A stretch of DNA of 64,000 nucleotides, taken from positions 151,518 through 215,517 of the forward strand of contig CAXKVR010000376.1 of assembly GCA_964058845.1 (NCBI GenBank). The letters run 5' to 3'. Below are positions 23,331 through 34,596 of the stretch, one piece after another. The stretch comes from Carex sylvatica. Taxonomy: Eukaryota > Streptophyta > Magnoliopsida > Poales > Cyperaceae. The notes beneath the pieces were generated by a model. It was not told where the DNA came from. It saw nothing but the letters and a program-made list of their open reading frames with translations, and did no database searches. Each line of letters opens with the position of its first letter. Positions within the stretch are counted from its first letter, which is position 1. The position numbers and the translations under genes were made by a program.

Positions 23331-25384
23331 AATACCTTCCCACAAAATATATTACACCGTTCGGGGGGGAAAATACATTCCAAAAAAAAAAAAAAAAAAC
23401 GTACGATATCGAACAACACAACAGCTTGCCGCAACAGAGATAACTAGTTTATAAAAAAGGCATTTGCTGTAGCTTTTAAAATATTTTAGTTTGACTCGAT
23501 TCTCGAGAATTGGAGAACCAAGTGGCCTATTAATTTAATATTCTAAAAGATGTTACACATCGCTATATTAAATGTTAGAAAATTATCATGAGCAGTGATT
23601 GATTTTGATATTTTGCAAAAAGATTTTTTTTAATCTATCAAGTTTCTTTTTTAGTTGAAAAAAATTATATGTATATTCTGAACGTGTTTATTTTTATCAT
23701 GTATGTAACATGTTTTTTTTTTTTGGGAAAACAAGATTTACAATTTAATTTTATCATAGTTTTTTAATTTTTAAATACTTTTATTGTATTATTAAAGTGG
23801 ATCATAGAGATATGGAATTTACTTTAAATCTTTGCAAGCACTAATAAATATTGTATAGGCTTTGCATATTGTGTGGACAAGCCTTATATGATCACTAATA
23901 TACTAGTCTCAATCAATCTGAATTGAAAAAGTTTAAGAAATTTTTTGATGACTTATATAATAAAATATAAAAAAGTTGTATGCATCAAATTGGAATTGAA
24001 AAACAAATATATAAATATTATCAATTGAGTTATTTATGTAATGAATTTTATTCAAATTAAACTATACTATATTGTCAAAATATTACTGCAATTGATATTT
24101 CTTAAGATAAAAGAGTTTAGCAGTTCAATAAAAAATTGAGCTATTTTAAAAATCAACAGTTGAACCGGTCAACTTAATAGTCCAACCAGTAAACCGATGA
24201 ACCAAAATTTTACTGATTTAATGTCCGGTCCGATTATGATAACATTGGTTAGCAGCTTAGTTGTCGGGCCGGAGAAGATACTAAACGTGACATAAAGAGT
24301 TGTCGGGTGTAAATAAACAAGTCTCGTAGTTTTAGGTCATATTTTGTAAACTCATTCTTCCACACTTCAACTTTTTACATGAATAAAATCAGAAAAGTAC
24401 ATTAAGTAAAAAATAATAATTTGAGTATTCTCACTCCAGTACTTCAAAATTCACGTATCTTATTTAAAGAAATTATGTAATATAATCCTCACTAATAATA
24501 TAGTCCACATTATTTATTATTCTAAAATTCCTGCAATACTCTTTCTCTATGATCTTCATTGATTATATGGTCCACTAATTATATAGTCCTCATTTTTTCA
24601 GATTCCACGCTCGTCGCCGCGTCAAACTTTATAGATATAAATATTTGAAAGATAAGATATTAACACTTAAAAATAATATATGAATACTTTGATGCGTAAC
24701 TTATTATGATCATCCATTTTTCAGTCCCTCAATCGTATCCGTGACAATCTTTATTGAAGTAGTAAGGATCTCTCATCCTGTATCACTGTATCAACATTTT
24801 TCAATCATCAAATACTTGCAGTACTAGATATTAATATTTTTAGATGTCATTCAGTGTCATATGTAAAAAATACTTGCATGTATAGGTATAAATACTTACA
24901 CGACGAGTTATAAATACTTGTGTGACGACGAGTCCAAAAGTACATCATCTTGGATCTCATTTGAAAGATAATTACGTAGAAAACATTTGTGGTTTTAGAT
25001 TCGCAAAATTTATCACAGATCGTCAGAAATATGGACGAGATTAAACAGAGAAAAAGAAACCCACTTCTAAAAACGTGTATGGTCCCCCCTACAGTTACTT
25101 ATAATGCAGATATGTTTGGAAGATTTGGTTGGGGAGACAATTATTTACGTAAAAATTATTCACCTCATAGGTATAAATATTTTAGAAAAAATAATTCAAT
25201 GCTAGAATTTTTCAATCCCCTCAAATAGTTATATTAGTATGGTGCGAATACATTGTGGATACTCTAACACAAATACCGTTATCATCTCCCTTAAGTAAAA
25301 GTGAAGTGAGTTAAATTACTTTTTTTTATAACTCAACTTATTTCACCTCTAAAAAATACTGTCATTGATAATTTATTCTTCATG
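23331..25384. other. AT-rich intergenic DNA
   Basis: No supported gene. A 79-codon frame at 24989-25228 (MVLDSQNLSQIVRNMDEIKQ...) has no recognisable motif and no splice partners. Confidence 0.5.
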
Positions 25385-25580
25385 GGTCATGTTTTGTTGT
25401 GGAGTAACTTTAATCCAGAGTAAATTGCTTACTCCAAGTTAAAGTGGAGTAAGCTAAACCACCTCCTAGATGGAGTAAGTTACTCCGGTTTAGCTCAGCT
25501 TTTACTCCACCTTACTCCTATTTTACTCCTCGTTTGGCTCCTTAAACGTGGAGTAAGGGGTTTATTCCACCTCTTATTCC
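25385..25580. mobile_element. Probable MITE rich in GGAGTAA / TTACTCC
   Basis: GGAGTAA and TTACTCC occur repeatedly in both orientations between about 25400 and 25570, and the block folds on itself. Plant MITEs with this word are known to me in general, but I see no clear target duplication. A 99-codon minus frame over it is incidental. Confidence 0.4.
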
Positions 25581-25897
25581 ACAACCAACCATAGCCCAAC
25601 ATCTTACTTTTCTGAATATATTTTAAAGTAGATCCAATGAACATCGAACCTACTCGACAGTTATTAAATTGTGAGAAAGTAATTGTGTCTCCACCAATTT
25701 CTGAATCAGTGGAGTCTTTCTTAATAGCTTCCCCACATATAGTGCTTATTTCGTTAAATATTTTAGAAACAATTCTATTTAAATAAAATCTCATATATCT
25801 TACTAAAAGTTAATACTTTTCCTTAATATTTGCAGACAGGAAAATTTTACAAACGGAAATTCACATCCTTTTGTAATTTGCAAAATATATATTTTTA

Positions 25898-26270
25898 TGA
25901 GGGATCCAATTACATCCTTTTTAGTGATACCGAATTACACTCTCTATTTTTAAAGTTTTCAAATTTCAAACAGTCAATCCAAACCGTACAACAATGAATA
26001 TGTTAAAATGTGCTTGCAGACCAAATTTTATATTTTTTGGAATTTTTTTTACTATTTATTAAGTATTTAATAAAATCGCTATATTCAAACCGTTAAATTT
26101 TTGTATCCATCTTAATAAATAGTAAAAAAATTCAGAAAAATATAAAATTTGATATGCAAGCACATTTTAACATATCTATCAAGTTAAACGGTTTGGATCG
26201 ACTGTTTGAATTTTGTAAATATAGAATGTAATCCGATGTCATCAAAAAAATGATGTAATTGGATCCCTGG
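25898..26270. mobile_element. Palindromic MITE, end type GAGGGATCCAATTACATC
   Basis: Left end TGAGGGATCCAATTACATC, right end GATGTAATTGGATCCCTGG. Nearly the whole 373 bp is one imperfect palindrome. The inner arm reads GTGCTTGCAGACCAAATTTT and TTTTTTTACTATTTATTAAG, mirrored on the right. The inner arm is shared with elements of different ends at 55322, 61193 and 61765. Confidence 0.8.
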
Positions 26271-26754
26271 TCTATTTTTACTTGGTAATCTTGTATACAA
26301 ATACAAAAATCCATATAGAGTATAAAGAGTGTGAAAAAGGTATATTTTAATAGTGTTGGATCAGTACTGTTAAAAAAAACAACGCTATGTATTTAACACA
26401 TAATTTAAACACTTAAATAAAGATTAAGAACACTGTAACCTTACAACCCCATTATTTTTCCTTCCCTCTCACACAATCAGCGCTATACAATTTAAATATA
26501 TTTGTATTAATTCAAATAACACAATTTTAATTTTTTTTCTACATTATTTAAATTAATATCAGCTTTTACTATTTTAACACAATATATTATTTACATTAAA
26601 ATAGGATCGTTTTTTAATACTCTGGCACCGCTCATTCGCTTTTATTATTTCGTGAGGTACATTCATTATTTCTTCGTATGCGTGAAGACTGAAGAACCAC
26701 ACAACAACCTCATTTATTTGATTTGTACAAATCAACCGTTCGTTTTCACTTCTC

Positions 26755-28490
26755 ACAGAAAAGCCCCTGAATCCGGACTGGTCCATCCGTGCCCGTTGCC
26801 AGGGGTATCCGTACTCGGGTATAGACGGATAAACAAGTATACGGATGCGGGTATGAAACGGGCCGATCACGGTTTTTTTTTAAAATACCCGGGCTAACAC
26901 GGATCAGATTGAACCCGTGCCTGCCCGTTGTACCCGCACCCGTGTATCCGCACCCGTGTACCCTACCCGTTGTACCCTTTTTTATTTCAAAATTTTCAAA
27001 TTTCCCGCCCCTCCCCCCCCCCTCCGATTCAAGTCTAATCCGGACCGATAAATTCAAACCCAGACTGGCCTTATCCGTTGTACCCGGACCGACCGGATTT
27101 GACTTTTTTTTTTTCTGTTAAACCCAATCAAATCTCTATAAATATACACCCATCTCTCTCAATATTTTCACATCTAATTCTCTCATTCTCTCAATCTCAA
27201 TATCAATATTTTTATTATTCTCAAATTTATATTTATTGTTTAAAAAAATATAGTTGTAAATTTAATTCATTCTACAAATACGCAAACAGAATTACGAATG
27301 TATCGAAATTACGAAGTTCGGCACCTCCCGCAAGATTTTTCCGCGAGATTTAAATGTTACATTTATTTCATGTTAGATTAATTTATTTTTGTAGAGTAAT
27401 TTAAAATTTAAATTTGATATTAGATTTATTTTTTAGAGAAATTTAAAATTTAAATTGAATGTTAGATTTAGTTTATGCTAGTTTTATTGAATGTGAAGTA
27501 ATTATATTTGTTAGATTTATTTTATGTTATATTTGTTAGATTTATTCAATACGTTAAATTTATTTAGTTTATGTGAGATTTGTTAGATGTGAAGTAATTA
27601 GATTTGTTTTGAATATATTAGGTTTTATTTTTCAAATTCTGATATATTTTTATAGGTTAAAAAAATGTGTTAGATTTAATTTTTTGAATATGTGAAGTAA
27701 TTAGATTTGTTTTGAATATGTAAGATTTTATTTTTGAAATTTGAATTTATTGTGTTGAATGTTAAAATTTATATATGTTACATTAAATTTTATTTTTAAA
27801 ATGTTATATTTATTTTGAATAGGTTAGATTTATTTTTGAAAATGTTAGATTTATTTTTAAAAATGTTAGATTTATTTTGAATAAGTTAGATTTATTTTTG
27901 AAAATGTTAGATTTATTTTTAATAGGTTAAAAAAAGATGTTAGATTTATTTTTGTGAATATGTGAAGTAATTTGATTTGTTTTGAATAGGCTATATTTTA
28001 TTTTTCAAATTCAGATTTAATTTTAATATGTTAAAAAATAAGTTAAATTTATTTTTAATAAGTTAAACAAATTTTCGCACGAATAATTTTTATATATAAG
28101 TTATAAATTTTATTTATTTAGGAATTATAAAGATGTGACTTAATAATTTTATGTATATTATACACTATTTGATATTGAACTATTTAAATTTTAATGGTCG
28201 AATTATAAAATGTAATAATAATCGTACGACACTGTAAAAAAAATGAAAAAAAAATCAGAAAAAAAAAACCAGACCGAACCGCTCCTATCCAGACCGCCTG
28301 GTTCCCCTACCCGATCTGCCCGGCCCTAGAATCCGAGACGGATATGAAACAAATAGAGTAGAGTTTTTGAAAAAAAAATCCATCTATCCGTACCCATTCT
28401 ACCCAAATACCCGTTGTACTCGTACCTATTCTACTCGTTGCCCGCCACGAGTTTACCCGAATCCAGCCTGAGGTACCGTTAACAAACCTC
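26755..28490. mobile_element. hAT-like element with CCCGTACCCG-rich ends
   Basis: Two GC-rich blocks (26755-27110 and 28260-28490) full of CCCGT, TACCCG and ACGGGTA words enclose about 1.1 kb of AT-rich DNA with many GTTAGATTTATTTT repeats. Several phrases occur in both blocks in inverted relation. The same word type frames the element at 38257-39022, where a target duplication can be seen. Subterminal repeats like these suit a hAT transposase-binding region. Exact borders are not resolved and there is no transposase frame. Confidence 0.55.
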
Positions 28491-28744
28491 TACCTCTGAG
28501 TAACAACCAATTAATTACGTCATCGCTATTTTTCTCTTTGTTAACCCCGTCAAATTAGTAAATTACTTCATTATTAAAAAAATCAGGTTGCTTCGACTTG
28601 ACTCTTACTCAGTCAATTGAAAGGGAAAAGGCAACTAATCAAACAAAATTCTTCATTGTGCACCTAATTTTCATAGAAATTTTTTTTTATACATTTCTAT
28701 GTTCCATTTTATAAAAAAAAAAAAGAATTTCTATACAAAGTGCG

Positions 28745-29231
28745 AATTTTATTTTATAAATTATAATTAATTAAATTAATTTTAGCAAAACAGTATGATT
28801 TTTTTTTCTTTACAAAAATTATAAAATCTGAATTCCTATTTCGGTATCCTTTTATTTTGAAACAGGGTTGTCCTTAATAGAAACAGAGGCTATCCTTGAC
28901 AGAAATAGGTCAAAACAAAAGCTCTCTGGCAAAAACATGTTGAAATAAGAGCCGAAACAAAGAAAATACATCACAGAAATACAGGGTGTTCGAGAAAAGT
29001 CGAAACAGAGGTCGAAACAGACCGAATAGGAGCCAAAATTGGTCGAAACAAACTGAAGCAGGAGCCGAAACAGAGAAAAATCTGGAGACTGAATCTCTAA
29101 TTCGGTCTCTCCAAAAAGTAAAATTTAGAGACCGAATTGGAGATTCAGTTCTTGTGATTTTTGTAAAATAAAAGTAATCATACTGCTTTGCTAAAATTAA
29201 TTTAATTAATTATGATTTGTAAAAAAAATTC
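28745..29231. mobile_element. MULE-type MITE adjacent to the large MULE
   Basis: About 110-bp inverted ends: AATTTTATTTTATAAATTAT on the left, mirrored by GATTTGTAAAAAAAATTC on the right, sharing TAATTAATTAAATTAATTTT and GCAAARCAGTATGATT. Flanks CAAAGTGCG (28736-28744) and CAAAGTGAG (29232-29240) give a 9-bp target duplication with one mismatch. The interior repeats GTCGAAACAGA. Its right duplication overlaps the left duplication of the big MULE, so the latter landed exactly at its edge. Confidence 0.8.
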
Positions 29232-29241
29232 CAAAGTGAGG

Positions 29242-29460
29242 CGGCCATTTTTATTAATACCCCTAAAAAAAAACTAAATTTTATTAATACCCCAGCAATT
29301 TTTTTTTTTTTATTCCTGCCCCGACCGCCAGGCCCACGGGCGGCCCAATTATTGAAGGAAACCGCCAGGGCCCAAGGCGGTCCACTACCCCAAGCAAACC
29401 GCCCCACCCCTGGGCGGTCCACTACCCCAAGGAAACCGCCCCCCCCTGGCGGTCCGCTAT
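29242..29460 (+). repeat. Left terminal inverted repeat of MULE-1
   Basis: About 219 bp. The first 80 bp are AT-rich with GGGGTATT words in complement; the inner part is GC-rich with three CCGCC...GGCGGT modules. It pairs with 37942-38162 with only a few mismatches. Confidence 0.92.
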
Positions 29461-29689
29461 GAATTAATACTCCCCAACAGACCTCCCTCCCACCCACTCC
29501 TCTCTGCCCTAACCGCCCCCCTGCCTCTGCTCCGAACCAGAAGAGAAAAAAAAGAGGAAAAAGAGAAAAAAAGAGAAAAAAGAGAAAAAAGAAGGAAAAA
29601 GAAGAAAAGATTTGCGTCGCCGCTCCTGTCTCCGGCCCTGCCGCTGCCGTCGCGACTGCTCCGCTCTTGAATGTAAGTTTTTTCGATTT

Positions 29690-29975
29690 GATTAGTTAAA
29701 TTTAGGGTTAGGGTTAGGGTTAAGATTAGTGAATCGATAATGGTTGAATTAGTTGAATTGATGAATTGGTTGAATTGTGACTCGATAATGGTTGAATTAG
29801 AGTTGTTCCGAATTGGTTGAATTGCTCCAATTGGTTGAATTGCTCCAATTGGTTGAATTGGTTGAATTGGTTGAATTGGTGGAATTGGTGGAATTGGTTG
29901 AATTGGTTGAATTGGTTGAATTCGTTGAATTGGTTGAATTGGTTGAATTGGTCGAATTGGTCGAATTGGGTGCTT
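29690..29975. repeat. TTGAATTGG tandem array and short TTAGGG run in the PMD-gene leader
   Basis: A 9-bp unit TTGAATTGG (variants TTGAATTCG, TGGAATTGG) repeats through 29750-29970. Just upstream, 29699-29719 has three TTAGGG units. Both lie between the left TIR and the first PMD coding exon, probably in a leader intron that starts at a GTAAG near 29671. Confidence 0.75.
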
Positions 29976-30870
29976 TATTGAATTGTTTGGATTGGGGATT
30001 ATTAATAAAAAAATAATTATGGTAGAATTGTTTAATTTTTTTGAATGTGATATAGTTCAATTTAGGGTTTATGGTTATGAATTGTGAATTGCTTAAAAAT
30101 GTATAGTTTATGATTCCCTTCTTTGAATTTAGGGTTTATGATTCAATTTGGGGTTATTATGGTTGAATTATTTGATTTGTTTAGAAATATAAAGTTAGAG
30201 TTTATGGTTTACCAAATTTAGGGTTGAGAGGTTTTTGACGTTAATTGACGAAAGACATGTATATATATTAATAGAAATTAATTTTAAGTAAAAATAAATT
30301 ATTTTAAAGTATATCAAAATTAGTTTAAAAATTGCCTATTCGTTATTAAGTGAATTGCAGTTTTTTGTTTTTCTTGCAAATTTCATATTTTTATAAAATT
30401 TAATAGTAAATAAAATTTTTTATTTTTATAAAATTTAATGGTTAATGGTGAATAAAATTTAGTAGTAAATATAATTAATTTGCTTAGAAAAATTAATTTG
30501 TTTATAAAACAGTCCCTGCCTAGGGATCTCTTTGTGACAGGATGTAAAAAGTTGTATGGTACGTATCTTTTAATTGAAATTTCATAGAAATAGTAGTTGC
30601 AAAATGTATAAAACTTAATAATATTTTCAAACATAAATTTGAATAAAAGAAATTATTATTTTGAAATTTATCTGATAAATTGCGAGCACATGTAGTTATT
30701 TGGTAATTTGTTATAATCAAAATTCGATTAAAATTCATGTGTTTCGGTTATTGGTTAGATATATATTTTACAAATATGGTGAGATGAATTGTTGTTGTAA
30801 TAATAAAAATATGTGTAGTTACTATTTTTTAATTATTGTGATTGATTATATATTTTTTTTTAAATGTAGT

Positions 30871-33803
30871 ATGCGTAGATCTTCTAGACGGTGGAGAGAC
30901 CCACAAGCGACTGCAGCGGGTCCAGATGCTATGGATCCGCCTGTAGCGGGTCCGTCCTCAGTGGATCCGACTAGAGCGGGTCCATCCTCAGTGGATCCGA
31001 CTGGAGCGGGTCCGTCCTCGGGTGGAGCGGAGCAGTCATATGAGGATATGGCTGGAGCAGAATTTGAGGATCCGACTGGAGCGGATCCGTCATCTCAGAC
31101 TGGGCGTAGAGATGGTTGGCATGATCCTGACACTTTCAGTCCTCTTCTATGGACTCATCATGTTAAGCACCGTGTCTCGTTGGCATCTATTGAGGTACGT
31201 GATTTTTATACGTAATGTTAAATAGTACTAAAAAATGACACGATTTGAGTCTCACAAATTGATAATAAATACAGGACGATGTCATGCTTACGGTGAGGCA
31301 CCGCAGGTCAGAGATTCCGTTCGTTGCACATCCACTGATGCAGCGATGCCTCATTAATCTTGGATTGTATCAGATTGCCACCATGCCGCAGAGTAAGATC
31401 GATGTATCTCTTATGCATGGTCTAGCCGAGAGATGGCGACCTGAGACCCATACATTTCATCTTCCGGTTGGGGAGATGACAGTCACACTTGCTGATGTGA
31501 GCGCACTATGGGGTTTACCTATCGATGGTGTCCCCATAGGTGGCATCTCAGACCATCCAGACCTGCAGATGATGATACCGGAGTTGCTGGGGTGTCATCC
31601 AAAAAATCTGCAGAAGAAATTGAAGAAGAAGAAGAAGGATGAGGATGACTTACGGTTTTCTGGTTACTGTATTTCTCTGGTGGCACTTCGTTCTCACTTC
31701 TTCCAGAATCGGATACATCCTGAGACTACTGACGATGATGCGGTCTTGAGGTACCATTACACCTTTTAAAATAACTTATTAATTCAACAATAATCTCAAC
31801 TATGTAAAATAACATATTATTTTATATTGTAGGTATACTAGGGCGTATGTGCTAGACTTGTGTGGGGCAGTCATGTTCGTGGACTCCAGCGGTGACGCGG
31901 TCCCGATTATGTTTCTCTCTCTGTTGAGGGACATGCTTTCTCCATCGAGGTGGAACTGGGGTGGAGCTGTTCTCGCCCACTTATACAGAGCCCTGTGTCA
32001 TGCTTGTCTGGTAAGTCTGTACTAATTTTGTTATTAAAAATACATTGTTAGTTAAGGTTGAATAAATACCGAGTTCTTATTTTAAGTTAAAATTTCAGGT
32101 GAGGAACAAGCAGCTTCACGGACCGCTTCTTTTGCTCCAGCATTGGTCGTGGTTACATCTGCCGGTATGTCGGCCAGTTATACCAGATCCACCTCTCCGG
32201 TGGGGAGTGCCCGATCCAGATAGATGCCCCGCATATGGTGCCATATGGGGCCTTCACCACAGCTATGAGGAGACTGGTAGGGGTGTTTCTTATGTCCGGG
32301 GTCAGCTCCAGATGCTCGTAGATGCGAGTATCGATTGGTTTCCATATCGTCCATTCTATCAGCACAGGCTTCTGAGTCAGCTCACATTACAGCAGAGATC
32401 ACTGTGGTATTACCAGGGACCGGTCGTTTGTTTCTGGATAGTGGAGTACCACTATCCCGATCGGGTGTCTCGACAATTTGGGTTAGATGCTTTCATCCCG
32501 GAGTACCCGCTGATGGGTAAGGATGGTACTGAGAAGTTCCACAAGTAAGTACTATGTACTTAATTAGTGTTATCACTTTAATATTGCCAATGTTTTTCAT
32601 TTTTCTAATTAATTGTACTTGCAGTACGACGCATACTAAGCCCAAAGTCGACTGGAGGCAGCGTTTCAGCCAGGAGTATGACTGGGCTCGACATCCGGAT
32701 CAGCACTTATGGAGTCCACCACCTCCTGAGTCAGTGGGTATTGGTCCCGGGTCTTTGAGATATGATGTATGGTTTCAGAGATACGGCATGCCGTCAGTCT
32801 ACCTTACCGGTCATTATGGCGACATCCTTCGACGTAGACTGATGGATTCATCTAGGAATTACATGCCTTGGGGTCCGGTCAATGCTCACTCGGTAAATAC
32901 TTAAACCTACTTTAATTAACAATTCACTAATCTTATTACACTTCTTATTGTCATAATAATGAAAATATGTTGTGTGCAGGTACTGACAGCCATCAGAGGA
33001 GTTGGACACAGCCTAGCCTGCATGGCGAAGGATGCTTGGCGTGCCATAGGATGTCAAATGCTCCAGCACAGTGCACCAGTCGTGGAGAGAGGTGGTTGGG
33101 ATGGCCGCCTAGTTGGCATGCTGCGCGATGCTGGGGAGAACATCAATTGGAGGGAGATAAAAGATGCACCGCGAGATCCGAATCATGAACGAGTCCCTGT
33201 CTACGCCGATGAGATGCCGCCACCTCCTTCAGGTGATTACTCGATTAATATTGAAAGTAGGACACACACAATCATTTTATTTTTCTCCGATTCTTTGTTC
33301 TAACTAAGTTAACGTTCAATTATGCAGGTGATACCACAGGTTGGGAGTTCCACGACTGGGTGTTGAATACCCAAGGATGGAACGCTTATAGAAATAAATA
33401 TGGAGTTCCGACAGAGCTTGGCCAGGTCAGTTACCGGTTTATATTGTTTATTGCAGAGTTCTGTGTATGAAGAAAATCTAACATTATTTAAATTTAGGAT
33501 GGAGCACCTCGTTGGGGTGCCGATGCCGAGTTTAGCGTGGATGCCCTGTCCCCGGTACGTACAGATGCAGAGGTGATAGGCTCCCACCGACCACGTTATG
33601 GAGATACGATGGAGCACGACTACGAGGCTGGTGGGAGTACAGGGGAGAATGTAGATGGCTTTGCCTCTGCATTATTTGGCGCACCGCCTCCTTCCACGTA
33701 TCCTCCAACCTGGGGGCAAGATACATGGGACATGCGTACACAGTCATCTATACCATTTGATCCATGGGTTTCTGGCACAGGTATGCATGACATGTATACA
33801 TAG
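30871..33803 (+). CDS. Plant mobile domain protein encoded by MULE-1
   Basis: Eight exons: 30871-31194, 31275-31750, 31833-32010, 32099-32544, 32625-32892, 32980-33232, 33328-33425 and 33498-33803. All have GT..AG introns and consistent phases, giving 782 aa. Residues 1-95 are low complexity with AGPSSVDPT repeats. The PMD follows, with LGLYQIATMPQSKIDVSL, ERWRPETHTFHLP (162-172), ALWGLPI and, further on, WNWGGAVLAHLYRALCHACL and WSWLHLPVCRPV. Arabidopsis relatives MAIN and MAIL1 act in the nucleus on gene expression and transposon silencing. In a MULE the role is unknown; aiding mobility or opposing silencing is only speculation. The TAG at 33801-33803 is followed in the same frame by 51 more coding-like codons ending at TGA 33957-33959, so the tail seems cut by a point mutation. 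The TATA box is not obvious; the leader probably has an intron ending just before the ATG. Confidence 0.85.
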
Positions 33804-33959
33804 ATTCAGGAGGATGTGGGAGAGGAGGGTTCAGAGGACGACTTAGGAGATATTAGTCCGCACAGTCAGACACAGAGGCGCCAGCAGCCACACAGGGATC
33901 GCAAAGGCAAAGCAGCTGATAGGTGGGATCCCTCCGGAAAGAAACAACGAGACAGATGA
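33804..33959 (+). pseudogene. Cut-off C-terminal tail of the MULE-1 PMD protein
   Basis: In frame with the PMD last exon after the TAG. It reads IQEDVGEEGSEDDLGD and then a basic stretch RDRKGKAADRWDP...KKQRDR before TGA. The acidic-then-basic, nuclear-localisation-like ending looks like a genuine C terminus. A CAG to TAG change would explain the break; readthrough cannot be excluded. Confidence 0.55.
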
Positions 33960-34596
33960 TTTTTTTTTTTTAGTTGTGACTGTAGTATTTTGACTCTGGG
34001 ACTGTAGTTTTATATGTTTGGGACTGTACTATTAGCTTTTTTTCATTATGACTTTTATGTTGTTATCACTTTACATTTTGTGGTTTTTATTTGCGGGCGT
34101 CAAAAAAAAGTTATTAGTTACAACATAATTATAACTAAGCAATTCTAAAATCGTCTTCCAGCAGACCGCCTGCGGCAGGGCGTGTAGTTCTGAATTAGTT
34201 TAAAATAGTTTAATAATACAATTAAATTACAGCAGTTCAACAATACAACTAAAATTGAACAATACAACTAAAATTGAACAATACAACTAAAGTTGAACAA
34301 TACAACTAAAGTTTAACAATACAATTAAAGTTCGTAGCTTACTTTCACACTAGCAATAGAGTGAAGAACTTCATCTGGCCCGACGTGCGAATAAACCTAA
34401 AAAATGACCAGATTTTCTTGTACCAGCGGCAGGTGCGGCATTACTTGTAGATGCTTGGCTGCTAGATGATTGGCTCGCAGGAGGGGGGATGTGTTCTACC
34501 AGTTGCTTCAGCAACAACTCTAGCCTTTTCTCTTTCATTGTGTGCGTTTATGGCATCTGGACATAACAATACAATTCAGTTACTACTATAATAAAA

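Noticed and set aside
24989..25228. 79-codon plus-strand frame
   Set aside because: No motif, AT-rich surroundings, no upstream promoter signal or exon partners.
25495..25794. 99-codon minus-strand frame
   Set aside because: Overlaps a GGAGTAA-rich MITE-like block, no recognisable motif, no splice partners.
29699..29719. Telomere-like TTAGGG run
   Set aside because: Only three units; such short telo-boxes are common in plant leaders and first introns. Not evidence of a telomere fusion.
29797..30060. Asn-Ser-Thr repeat frame (minus) and Val-Glu-Leu repeat frame (plus)
   Set aside because: Both arise from the TTGAATTGG tandem array, whose 9-bp unit keeps several frames open. No domain, and it lies in a likely leader intron.
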